A stretch of 64,000 bases of DNA, taken from NCBI RefSeq assembly GCF_001707885.1, contig NZ_MASS01000011.1, positions 36,684-100,683 of the forward strand, given 5' to 3'. Origin of the DNA: Desulfosporosinus cupriresistens. GTDB taxonomy: Bacteria; Bacillota; Desulfitobacteriia; Desulfitobacteriales; Desulfitobacteriaceae. The notes under the pieces are model-generated. The model was not told the DNA's origin. It saw only the letters and a list, made by a program, of their open reading frames with translations, and searched no databases. The position numbers and the translations under genes were made by a program. Positions 16,537 through 23,905 of this stretch are shown here, piece by piece (within the stretch, counting starts at the first letter, position 1; every line of letters starts with the position of its first letter).

Positions 16537-17040
16537 TTAACCAAATCCCAGTCTCGATAAGGCCTTTTCAACAATGCTGGCTGTAATGTATTTCGGATTA
16601 ATCCTATTAATATCGAGGATAATCTCTCTGGCATGTGTGGCAGGGAGTCCGCCAGATTCCACTAACATACAGATTAGTTCGATCCCCCAAATTGGCGTTA
16701 CCCCTTCAGATTCACACATTTGCCTTAATGGTTTGTCATTAGTCACACAAGTCCAACTAAAGCTTTTGGCAAGAATTAAACATACGTTGTCTTGAAATGA
16801 TAATGATCCTCTTTTCTCTGCCGCTAACATAACCTGGTCTAGTTCAGGTTCTACAAGTAAAATCCCTAGTTCAGCGCAATCACTTTCGTTAATTTCACTG
16901 ATTTCATCTAAAACGGGAGTTGCTAAATATACTTGACCAACGTAAGTGCAAATCAATTTAATAATTGTTCTGTCACATTTTAAGAAATCAATAAGAATAT
17001 TAGCATCTAATATTAAAAATTGACTCTTTGTAATTGCCAT
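16537..17040 (-). CDS. PIN-domain protein, probable toxin
   Basis: 167 residues with a PIN-like ribonuclease fold: the first acid in 'FLILDANILIDFL', a second cluster 'LDEISEIN', and 'CVTNDKPLRQMCES' carrying the later Asp. It starts 3 bases after the stop of the upstream XRE/ImmA gene (TAATGAATG), so they form one unit. PIN toxins cut RNA and are held by a partner. The partner here is a regulator-peptidase, as in predicted COG2856-PIN modules. Toxicity is inferred. Confidence 0.75.
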   Translation of the reverse strand: MAITKSQFLILDANILIDFLKCDRTIIKLICTYVGQVYLATPVLDEISEINESDCAELGILLVEPELDQVMLAAEKRGSLSFQDNVCLILAKSFSWTCVTNDKPLRQMCESEGVTPIWGIELICMLVESGGLPATHAREIILDINRINPKYITASIVEKALSRLGFG

Positions 17041-17043
17041 TCA

Positions 17044-18192
17044 TTATACCCACGAAGAAACTATTTCTCGCATGGCTTCAAGATCAAATCTGAGGATCTC
17101 AGCTCCACGGCTCATGGTAATTTCATCCCTTTCAATAGCTTTGCGGACCAATCTAGATAAACGATCTTCTACAAAGTGAGACGATGATAGGGAGTCTGGT
17201 TCAAGGGAACGTAATACTTCTGGAGTTTGTTGGAATTTGTCTGGAGACAAAGCTTCAGGTTCTTCAGTTATACTTAGGGTTTTGCCAGTTTTCAATTTAT
17301 AGGCATGCTGAAATTTTCCCCAGATAGATTTTCCTAAACTTTCAGAAAGGCGGTACAGGACTGTTTTGTAACTAACTTGAAATATTCGCTTTACTTTGAG
17401 AACACGATTAATAAAAGGCAAGCCATAAGCGTCAGCCCATTCTGATTCAAAAGCAGCATCGGGCATTAAGAAATGGGACGCAAAAACATTAGCCTCTGCT
17501 TCCTGATCAGGTTCTTCTGCGCTTAATCCCACGTCATAAGCGTCAAAATGCAAAAGTAAATGTCCAAGCTCGTGGGCAGCGCTGAAAATCCATCGCTCAA
17601 CAGAAATCCGTTCCCAAACGTTAACGATAATAGCAGGTCCCCCATCTTCTTCTGAAACGGATAAACCAAAGAAGCCATCGGATGCAAGACTTAGGGGGTA
17701 TACTTTTATCCCACTTGAATCAAGTAAACCGGCAATATCTCGGATTGGCTCTTTCACTTTGAGTCCAAATAATTCTCTAGCTTGCACAGCTGCGTATTTA
17801 GCTCTATCAGTTCTGTCATGCATTAAAGATAGTTTGTTGGCTAGGTCATGAAATAGATAATCTTCACGATCATTTAGTAAATTTTCCAGATAATTATAAT
17901 CGTCAAGCCATTGTGCTACTTCGTTTAATATATTGTCCCGACTATTCATTCTCTTCAACGCTCGAAATCGCACCTTATTTAAGGTTCGAATCGGGACGAA
18001 CAAATCTTGGAGTTTTACTCCAACGCCGGAAGCAATATTTTGTAAGGTCGATACTTTTGGGGTTGAGATGCCATTTTCGATATTCCGATAGGCAACTCTT
18101 GAAATTCCTGCAGAATCGGCAACTTGCCCTTGACTTAAACCTTTAGCTTCACGAATTCGGCGGAGGTTCATGCCAATATTTTTTTGATCCAT
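17044..18192 (-). CDS. XRE regulator fused to ImmA/IrrE-type metallopeptidase
   Basis: About 382 residues. Residues ~5-65 form an XRE helix-turn-helix (LSQGQVADSAGISRVAYRNI). The middle has the zinc-peptidase motif HELGHLLLH near residue 205, followed by 'EEPDQEAEANVFASHFLMP', typical of ImmA/IrrE (COG2856). The remaining tail is helical. Start at ATG 18192 with AAAGGGTGG upstream. Such proteins act as repressors that are cleaved or act as proteases on stress. Here it heads a two-gene unit with the PIN gene and is divergent from the ubiquitin-like operon. Confidence 0.85.
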   Translation of the reverse strand: MDQKNIGMNLRRIREAKGLSQGQVADSAGISRVAYRNIENGISTPKVSTLQNIASGVGVKLQDLFVPIRTLNKVRFRALKRMNSRDNILNEVAQWLDDYNYLENLLNDREDYLFHDLANKLSLMHDRTDRAKYAAVQARELFGLKVKEPIRDIAGLLDSSGIKVYPLSLASDGFFGLSVSEEDGGPAIIVNVWERISVERWIFSAAHELGHLLLHFDAYDVGLSAEEPDQEAEANVFASHFLMPDAAFESEWADAYGLPFINRVLKVKRIFQVSYKTVLYRLSESLGKSIWGKFQHAYKLKTGKTLSITEEPEALSPDKFQQTPEVLRSLEPDSLSSSHFVEDRLSRLVRKAIERDEITMSRGAEILRFDLEAMREIVSSWV

Positions 18193-18332
18193 ATACACCA
18201 CCCTTTTACTCTATTATATACAAAAAAACAATATTTGAATACATGATAACTAAACTTGTCAAAGAAAATTTTGCGTTGTATAATGATATTGCTAAACTGA
18301 TTTTAATACTAACGAAGAGAGGGGGTGTCAAA

Positions 18333-18499
18333 TTGGCCAAGAACTCAGGTGATAACCATAGACACGGTGCAGTGTGCAACCGTTCGCAAGCTTACAACCC
18401 CAAAAACGATTCGTGGGTGAAACGTGTAGTAAGACTGGTAGATTTATAGATGTTAAGTTGGGCGGGAACCCGTTTAAAGGAATTATTAAAGAAAAGTAG
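18333..18499 (+). pseudogene. Small conserved basic protein gene with a frameshift
   Basis: TTG 18333 follows GGGGGTG. The first 31 codons read MAKNSGDNHRHGAV...RSQAYNPKNDSWVKR, then the frame stops at 18449. The next frame continues sensibly as TGRFIDVKLGGNPFKGIIKE to a stop at 18499. A one-base change near 18425 would join them into a ~55-residue protein. Similar tiny proteins (NPKxxxWxKRD..TGRFxDVK) are seen near mobile E1/E2/JAB clusters as I recall them, but the function is unknown. Confidence 0.45.
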
Positions 18500-18538
18500 C
18501 TTTGAAAGGGGTGGTGCACTATGCAAGCGTTAGAAATG

Positions 18539-18571
18539 TAAGAAGAACATCCTGGCCGATGCTCTTCTTAC
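18539..18571. other. Perfect 9-bp hairpin in the leader of the ubiquitin-like operon
   Basis: GTAAGAAGA (18539-18547) pairs with TCTTCTTAC (18563-18571) over a 15-base loop. It follows a tiny frame ATG..TAA of six codons with a good ribosome site (AAAGGGGTGG). No T-run, so its role (attenuator or processing site) is unclear. Confidence 0.4.
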
Positions 18572-18633
18572 AGTGACTTACTTAAGTTTAAATGCAATAA
18601 GTGGATAGTATAGGTCGGGTAACCTTGCTATCT

Positions 18634-18675
18634 CGCCAAGTCCAGGGAAAACCAATTCCCCTTGGCGGACTTTTA
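18634..18675 (+). terminator. Terminator-like hairpin upstream of the ubiquitin-like operon
   Basis: CGCCAAG (18634-18640) / CTTGGCG (18661-18667), with inner GGGAA/TTCCC pairing, followed by GACTTTTATT. It either insulates the operon or acts in its leader. Confidence 0.55.
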
Positions 18676-18802
18676 TTGAATATACTATATGTCTGTTCGC
18701 CACATTTTATGAAGTTCCTGCTGGATTTGTGCTAAGTTACGGAGATTTTAGTTAATTTCCTAGCTCAATGCCCGAAATTTGAAAGGAAAGGGTAACTTTA
18801 AT

Positions 18803-19063
18803 ATGAGTGGAAACGAAATTAAACTTAATATCACGATCATTGTTGATGGTCTGCCTAAATCTGAAGATTATCCAAAAGCAATGAAAGTTGAAGAGATAAT
18901 AAAAAAGAACCTTCCGGCCGGCGAAAAACAGAATTGGAGTAATTACCAGTTAAGCGACCGTAATCGGGTCTTGGACCCTTTTATGTCACTTGAGGGAAAT
19001 AACGTCAACGAAAATGAAACTTTGTCCCTGACCAAAAAGGACGGCGGGGGCGGTGCTTTGTGA
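18803..19063 (+). CDS. Ubiquitin-like (beta-grasp) modifier protein
   Basis: 86 residues. The pattern of strands and one helix (IKLNITIIVDG, KVEEIIKKNL, NYQLSDRNRVLDP, ETLSLTKKD) fits a single beta-grasp domain. It ends ...KKDGGGGAL: a glycine run with two extra residues, as in ubiquitin-like precursors that must be trimmed to expose Gly-Gly. ATG 18803 follows AAAGGG. It is the first of four overlapping genes with E2-like, JAMM and E1-like products, which strongly supports a conjugated modifier. The domain call from sequence alone is an inference; context raises it. Confidence 0.75.
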   Translation: MSGNEIKLNITIIVDGLPKSEDYPKAMKVEEIIKKNLPAGEKQNWSNYQLSDRNRVLDPFMSLEGNNVNENETLSLTKKDGGGGAL

Positions 19064-19533
19064 TTATTGATCGGGCGTTATCCAATGACAGGTTTGAGCG
19101 GGACTTGGTCCCGCTCTTAACCCATGCAGAAATGTTTCAAGAAATAGGAATAAAGGTTTTGAGGATTAATTTTCCGCAAATTGATGTGGCGCTATGGTGG
19201 CGCAAGATGCGGCGTGAAGTCATCCTAAGAGTTGAAGCGCAGGAATATGACTACTTGCCGGTAAGTGGATGGTGGATCGATGCTAACGGGGTTCCTTTGT
19301 TAAAAGGTTCACGTCAGGTACCTCACGGAATGGGTTTTCAATGTGAAGATGGACATCCTCACGAATTACCAAAAACATGGTTTTGCTTTCAAGGTTGGAG
19401 AGAGTATCACGATCATAGTGGTCATCAAAATATACCGTGGTCATCAATAATGTTGGAACCGAAATTCCGTATATCTGGGCTAATACAACAACTCAACACG
19501 GATTTAAATAGGTCGGAGGTGAATGTCATATGA
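19060..19533 (+). CDS. E2-like ubiquitin-conjugating-fold protein
   Basis: 157 residues. Starts with GTG 19060 inside the stop of the modifier gene (GTGA overlap), so translation is coupled. It has two cysteines, C95 and C109; C109 sits in 'HPHELPKTWFCFQGW' after a His-Pro, like the region before the active Cys of E2 enzymes. Conserved-looking aromatic/His stretch 'GWREYHDHSGHQ'. The order modifier-this-JAMM-E1 is that of bacterial ubiquitin-like operons, in which this slot is the E2. Fold and active site are inferred; no eukaryotic UBC motif is obvious. Confidence 0.65.
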   Translation: MIIDRALSNDRFERDLVPLLTHAEMFQEIGIKVLRINFPQIDVALWWRKMRREVILRVEAQEYDYLPVSGWWIDANGVPLLKGSRQVPHGMGFQCEDGHPHELPKTWFCFQGWREYHDHSGHQNIPWSSIMLEPKFRISGLIQQLNTDLNRSEVNVI

Positions 19534-20009
19534 ACTATCAAAAGTGGAATATTCCTAAATCGATTTTGACTAAGACTAATACCGCATTTAGTGAAGGTCG
19601 CCATGAAACATTTGTAATCTGGACAGCCTCATTGAAGTCTACTAGTTCACTTTGTGACATTAAGAGATGCATAGTTCCAGCTCAAAGACCTGGATTTACT
19701 GGAACGGGAGCTTATGTACACATAGAAGGTCATGAGCTAAATAGGATTCAGTTTGATAATTTTGATAAAGGGGAAAGAAGTGTTGTGCAACTGCATACCC
19801 ATCCCTCAGCGAATGTTATTATGTCACGGCTTGATCTTGAGTGGGAAGTTGTAAAACATATTGGAGCGTTGAGTATTATTGTCCCTTACTATGGTAGTAG
19901 AGGTTTAGAAGAATTCTCAGGTGTAAATGTTTATGAACGGATGGAAAAAGGATGGAGATTATGGAGCAAAGAGGAGATTCGAGAACGGTTGGTGGTTAAG
20001 AGTGAGTGA
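19530..20009 (+). CDS. JAMM/MPN+ (Prok-JAB) deubiquitinase-like metalloprotease
   Basis: 159 residues with a full JAMM zinc site: E26 (RHETFV), H89-T-H91-P and S99-xx-D102 (LHTHPSANVIMSRLD), matching HxH-x7-S-x2-D exactly. Expected to cut the two extra residues from the modifier and/or remove it from targets. ATG 19530 overlaps the E2-like stop by 4 bases (ATGA), and its own end overlaps the E1 start by 8. Confidence 0.88.
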   Translation: MNYQKWNIPKSILTKTNTAFSEGRHETFVIWTASLKSTSSLCDIKRCIVPAQRPGFTGTGAYVHIEGHELNRIQFDNFDKGERSVVQLHTHPSANVIMSRLDLEWEVVKHIGALSIIVPYYGSRGLEEFSGVNVYERMEKGWRLWSKEEIRERLVVKSE

Positions 20010-21489
20010 AGCTCAGCTTAAAAATAAACTAGCGATATTTCGGTTATTTGGTAATAATCCTGCATTAATTAATAAACTTCAAGATGTGAAAATTGGGATA
20101 TGGTCAGGAGATAATTCTAATTATAAGGCTGGTTATTTGTTAGCAGAGGCTCTCGGTGATTTGCTAGGTCGCTTTTGGCGTAATATCCACGTTACTGGTC
20201 CTCTTACAAGAGAGTTCATTTTGGTAGCCAATGAAGCAGCGTTATCAGGTGGCCAGCCAAATCCGGCAGTTGAGGAATGGAATCCACCCTACGATTTTGT
20301 CATTGCTATCGGGTCTGAAGCCCCTCTTATTTCCGGCAAAGTATTGAAAGTAGGTGCCTCTGGTTGGAGAGTAGGTTTTGGATCAAACGCCTTTGTAGAC
20401 GACAATCCTAATCCTGTTGGCCCAGCTGCCGCGGCCTGTTTAGCAGCAATAGAACTTTTCAAAAATATTTTTAGAGAAGAACTTGGTGATCGTATTACCT
20501 CAATGCCAAGTGATTATCAATGGTCTGCGTGGGACTATGGGTTGAATGACAAAGCTCATGATAATAATAGCGTGTTCTTTGATAATGTTTTCTTTATTGG
20601 TATAGGGGCTGTTACTCACGGATTGTTATGGTTACTTGAGAGATGGCCTGCACCTATTACAGGAACAATATACTTAATTGACCAAGATTCCTATGATGAG
20701 TCAAATGGACAACGATATGTTGGTATGAAATCGAACGATTTTCGTCAATCGAAATCAGTTCAAGCGGCAAAACGCATCGTTCTAAAACATCCTAGTGTAA
20801 ACGTGTACCCATATAGTACTGATATGAATACTTTTTTTGAGAGAGAAAGGCCGGATTGTGAAATTAAACTTGCAGTTGCCGGTGTAGACTCTGCGGAACA
20901 CCGTCGTCAGCTAGCCCTTAAGTTGCCGAAAAGGGTTGTTAATATGTGGACTGAAAATGATTGGGTAGGAGCTGCAAGATTTGGGTTCCGAGATGGTTGG
21001 CCATGCCTATATTGTGCATATCCAATGAATAAGTTTGCACCTTTAGACGAAACAGGCGAAATTGCAAATCAAACGGGGCTGCAACCGATAAGGGTTCGGA
21101 AACTCTTGTTTAATGGGGCTGGATTAAACCAAGCTGACATTGATATTATCAAACAAAGATATAATAATCCTGGACTTCAAACTCTTCTCGGCAAACCAAT
21201 TCGGAGTATTCTTGGTTCCTTATGTGCCACAGGGCATATAGCTCTACCTGGTACAAAAGAAGACACTGCTGATGTCCCATATGCATTTTCGTCTTTTTTA
21301 GCTGGTATTGGTGGTTTTCTCGAATTACTTCATGAGATTTGGGAAGTGAAATCAACCCCGGGCCATTGGCAATTTAGAGTATTTAGTTACCCTGTAGCGG
21401 GTAATTGGTCGGCGCGGGGACCAAAACAAAGTTGTTATCTATGTTCGGACGATATTGTGCAATCAAATATCCTTAGAAAATATGGTTAA
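20002..21489 (+). CDS. E1-like ThiF-family adenylyltransferase
   Basis: 495 residues from GTG 20002. The C-terminal half is a ThiF/E1 Rossmann domain: 'FFIGIGAVTHG' (G200-I-G202), acidic end 'LIDQDSYDESNGQRY' (D227/D229, R238), and two CxxC pairs for zinc (C335/C338, C478/C481). C408 in 'SLCATGH' is a candidate thiolating cysteine. The first ~190 residues form a separate alpha/beta region, perhaps an inactive second half as in eukaryotic E1. It would adenylate the modifier C-terminus with ATP. Longer frame back to 19927 lies within the JAMM gene. Confidence 0.85.
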   Translation: MSEAQLKNKLAIFRLFGNNPALINKLQDVKIGIWSGDNSNYKAGYLLAEALGDLLGRFWRNIHVTGPLTREFILVANEAALSGGQPNPAVEEWNPPYDFVIAIGSEAPLISGKVLKVGASGWRVGFGSNAFVDDNPNPVGPAAAACLAAIELFKNIFREELGDRITSMPSDYQWSAWDYGLNDKAHDNNSVFFDNVFFIGIGAVTHGLLWLLERWPAPITGTIYLIDQDSYDESNGQRYVGMKSNDFRQSKSVQAAKRIVLKHPSVNVYPYSTDMNTFFERERPDCEIKLAVAGVDSAEHRRQLALKLPKRVVNMWTENDWVGAARFGFRDGWPCLYCAYPMNKFAPLDETGEIANQTGLQPIRVRKLLFNGAGLNQADIDIIKQRYNNPGLQTLLGKPIRSILGSLCATGHIALPGTKEDTADVPYAFSSFLAGIGGFLELLHEIWEVKSTPGHWQFRVFSYPVAGNWSARGPKQSCYLCSDDIVQSNILRKYG

Positions 21490-21537
21490 CGCCAATAATA
21501 GCAAGAAGGTGTATTTTTCCTATTTACGAAATAACAT

Positions 21538-21565
21538 GAGAGAGCCTTCTACGAAAGGTTCTCTC
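21538..21565 (+). terminator. Hairpin after the ubiquitin-like operon
   Basis: GAGAGAGCCTT / AAAGGTTCTCTC with a short loop, 48 bases after the E1 stop. The trailing T-run is weak (GTTTATGTTT), so termination strength is uncertain. Confidence 0.6.
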
Positions 21566-21710
21566 GTTTATGTTTCGGATTGTTCGCCAATTCGTTGGAG
21601 TCCTGGGGAAAGGATGACCGGAGAATAGGCTTGATAAGGTAATCTGCCTCACTTTAATTGACTTAGTCAGTCTCTCCCCTGATTCCGATAAGCAACATTT
21701 AAATGATGTT

Positions 21711-23479
21711 GTGGATATGACTGAGAGAGCGGACGGACGAAGCATTTATACATATTTCCAAGGCAGAGTGGCTGCCGAAATCCGCTTATGGGAAGCTATT
21801 GAACGGAAATTGCTCAGTCCTTTTCATTATTTTGGGGTAACGGATAATGTTGACCTTAGTCAGGTTCACTGGGTTGCGGGGAATTACGATGAACGAGAAC
21901 TGGAGAACCTCTATGTGTTCGAAAAGGCCATTGCCGAAAAGCGGGTTGGTTATATTATCAGCGCCCTGGAAAAGTATTGTCTGGAACCTGGGGAGATCAT
22001 CGGAATTGGTTTTTGCTTGAATAAAAGGCATGCTGAATTTATGGCTCAGGTTTTTAACAAAGCGGGGATTCCTTCAGAATTTCTGGTGGCGGAATCGGAG
22101 AGCGCTGTGAGGGATAGCGTGAAGCGGCGTCTGGTCACGAAGGAAATCACCTTTGTTTTTGTGGTGGATATTTATAATGAAGGAATTGATATTCCAGAAG
22201 TGAATACCGTTCTTTTTCTGCGGCCTACGGAAAGCTTAACCGTTTTTTTGCAGCAGTTAGGCCGGGGGTTAAGACTCTGTGAAGGAAAAGAAGCCCTGAC
22301 GGTCTTGGACTTTGTGGGCCAAGCCCACCAGAAGTATTCCTTTGAAGACCGTTTTAAAGCCTTGCTATCCAGGTCTCGCAAAACCATTGAGCAGGAAATC
22401 AAAACGGGTTTTGCCAATGTGCCCAGAGGCTGCTCCATTCAATTGGAAAAGCAAGCCCAGGACTACATTCTGGAGAACATTCGCAATGCCATTAATACTA
22501 AGCGTAATATAGTCAGCAAGCTCTATGATCTTATCGAGACTAAACAGGAGCTAAAGGTCAGGGAGTTTTACGAGGGTTATCATGTGACACCTCAAGACGT
22601 CTATAGTAAAAAAGTGACGGTTGTGGGACTGGCCGCCCAAGCCGGTTTACTGACGGGATATGAGGTAGATGCAGAGCGGGAACGATTGCTTGCCTCTGCG
22701 CTTGGAAAATTAACTTTTGTAGATTCCAGACGCTGGATTGGCTTTATGCAGAAGATTTTACACTGATTCTTTTAAGTAAAGGCTCTTTATTGCATTCTTT
22801 AACTACGGTGGAACGGACAATGCTAACCATGGTTCACTATTCACTATGGGGTAAGGGGCTAGGTGATCTGGGCGAGAGGTTTGCTTCAGTGGAAGAGGCG
22901 ATTTATTGGGTCATTAATGATCCGCGGCTTTACCAAGAACTGATGGATTTACTGGACTATCAGTTCGGTAATATCAATTTCGTGGATAAGCCTTTAGTCG
23001 GTTTTGAGGATGAATATCCACTCGACTTATACTGTGCCTATACCTTTGATCAGATTTTGGTGGCTCTGGGCAAACATTCAGAACAAAAGAGGAGCTCTTT
23101 CCGGGAAGGAGTTCTCTACCTGGCTGAGAAGAAACTGGATGTCTTTTTCGTGACCTTGAACAAGTCGGAAAAGGACTATTCTCCCTCAACCATGTATCAG
23201 GATTATTCTATCAATGAAGAGCTGTTTCATTGGCAGTCCCAAAGCCGGACGACGGTGGAATCCCTGACAGGGCAGAGGTATCTTAGCCAAGCAGCCAGTG
23301 ATGGGAATGTGTTGTTTTTTGTGAGAGAGTATAGGCAAGAGGGAGCTTTTACCTCTCCATATACTTGTCTTGGCTTTGCCGATTTTCAAAGCCATTATGG
23401 ATCAGCACCCATTAGTATTGTCTGGAAGATGAAGGAGCCTCTGCCGGGGTTTGTGATGAAGAAGACGGTGAAGGTTTAA
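21711..23479 (+). pseudogene. DEAD/DEAH helicase with DUF3427, 5'-truncated and frameshifted
   Basis: The first part (21711-22766) starts in mid-helicase: 'TERADGRSIYTYFQGRVAAE' follows the ATP motif III region, then 'YNEGIDIPEVNTVLFLRPT' and 'QQLGRGLRL' of the second RecA domain. The frame stops at 22766. The continuation (22790-23479, another frame) is the DUF3427 domain: 'MYQDYSINEELFHWQSQSRT', 'TGQRYLSQ', 'YTCLGFADFQSHYGS'. Intact relatives are ~1000 residues with an N-terminal PLD-like nuclease and Walker A, both lost here. So it is a dead gene by one truncation and one frameshift. Confidence 0.85.
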
Positions 23480-23553
23480 TTTTTGTACAATTAAACGAGC
23501 AGGATACCTATGGTAACATAGGGGGCAGTAATACTTAAAGTGAGGAATAAAAC

Positions 23554-23904
23554 ATGAAGCCTGAAACAATTAATAAAGTATTGAAGTTTCGAGATGACCG
23601 AAACTGGAAACAGTTCCACAACCCAAAAGATTTAGCTATTTCTATCAATCTGGAGGCTGCCGAGTTATTGGAGATATTCCAATGGAGCGGAAAGGATCTT
23701 GAATGTAATTCAAAGATTGAAAAAGTTCGCGAAGAATCGGCAGATATTTTAAATTATTGTATTTTGTTTGCTGATGCTTACCAACTCGATCTAGATGAAA
23801 TTGTAACGGAAAAGATTAATAGAAATGAGAAAAAATATCCGGTTGAAAAAGCATTCGGCAATAAAACTAAATATACGCAGCTAAAGGAAGAATCGGGGAA
23901 ATGA
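23554..23904 (+). CDS. MazG-like nucleotide pyrophosphohydrolase
   Basis: 116 residues, the size of a single MazG-like domain. The metal site is visible as 'LEAAELLEIFQW' (ExxE) and 'EESADILNYCILFAD' (ExxxD). It hydrolyses nucleoside triphosphates to monophosphates; the exact substrate is unknown. It ends 1 base before the next gene (TGATATG), so the two are co-translated. MazG-like proteins next to DUF2075 helicases occur on accessory islands. Confidence 0.85.
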   Translation: MKPETINKVLKFRDDRNWKQFHNPKDLAISINLEAAELLEIFQWSGKDLECNSKIEKVREESADILNYCILFADAYQLDLDEIVTEKINRNEKKYPVEKAFGNKTKYTQLKEESGK

Positions 23905-23905
23905 T

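Noticed and set aside
16360..16560. 66-codon plus-strand ORF before the PIN gene
   Set aside because: TTG start without ribosome site, overlaps the end of the PIN gene, composition not convincing.
18803..21489. Molybdopterin or thiamine sulfur-carrier operon (MoaD/ThiS with ThiF)
   Set aside because: The JAMM protease, the extra E2-like gene and the capped tail fit protein conjugation; no biosynthetic enzymes are adjacent.
18803..21489. CBASS type II system
   Set aside because: No cGAS/CD-NTase or effector gene is nearby, and a ubiquitin-like modifier is encoded instead.
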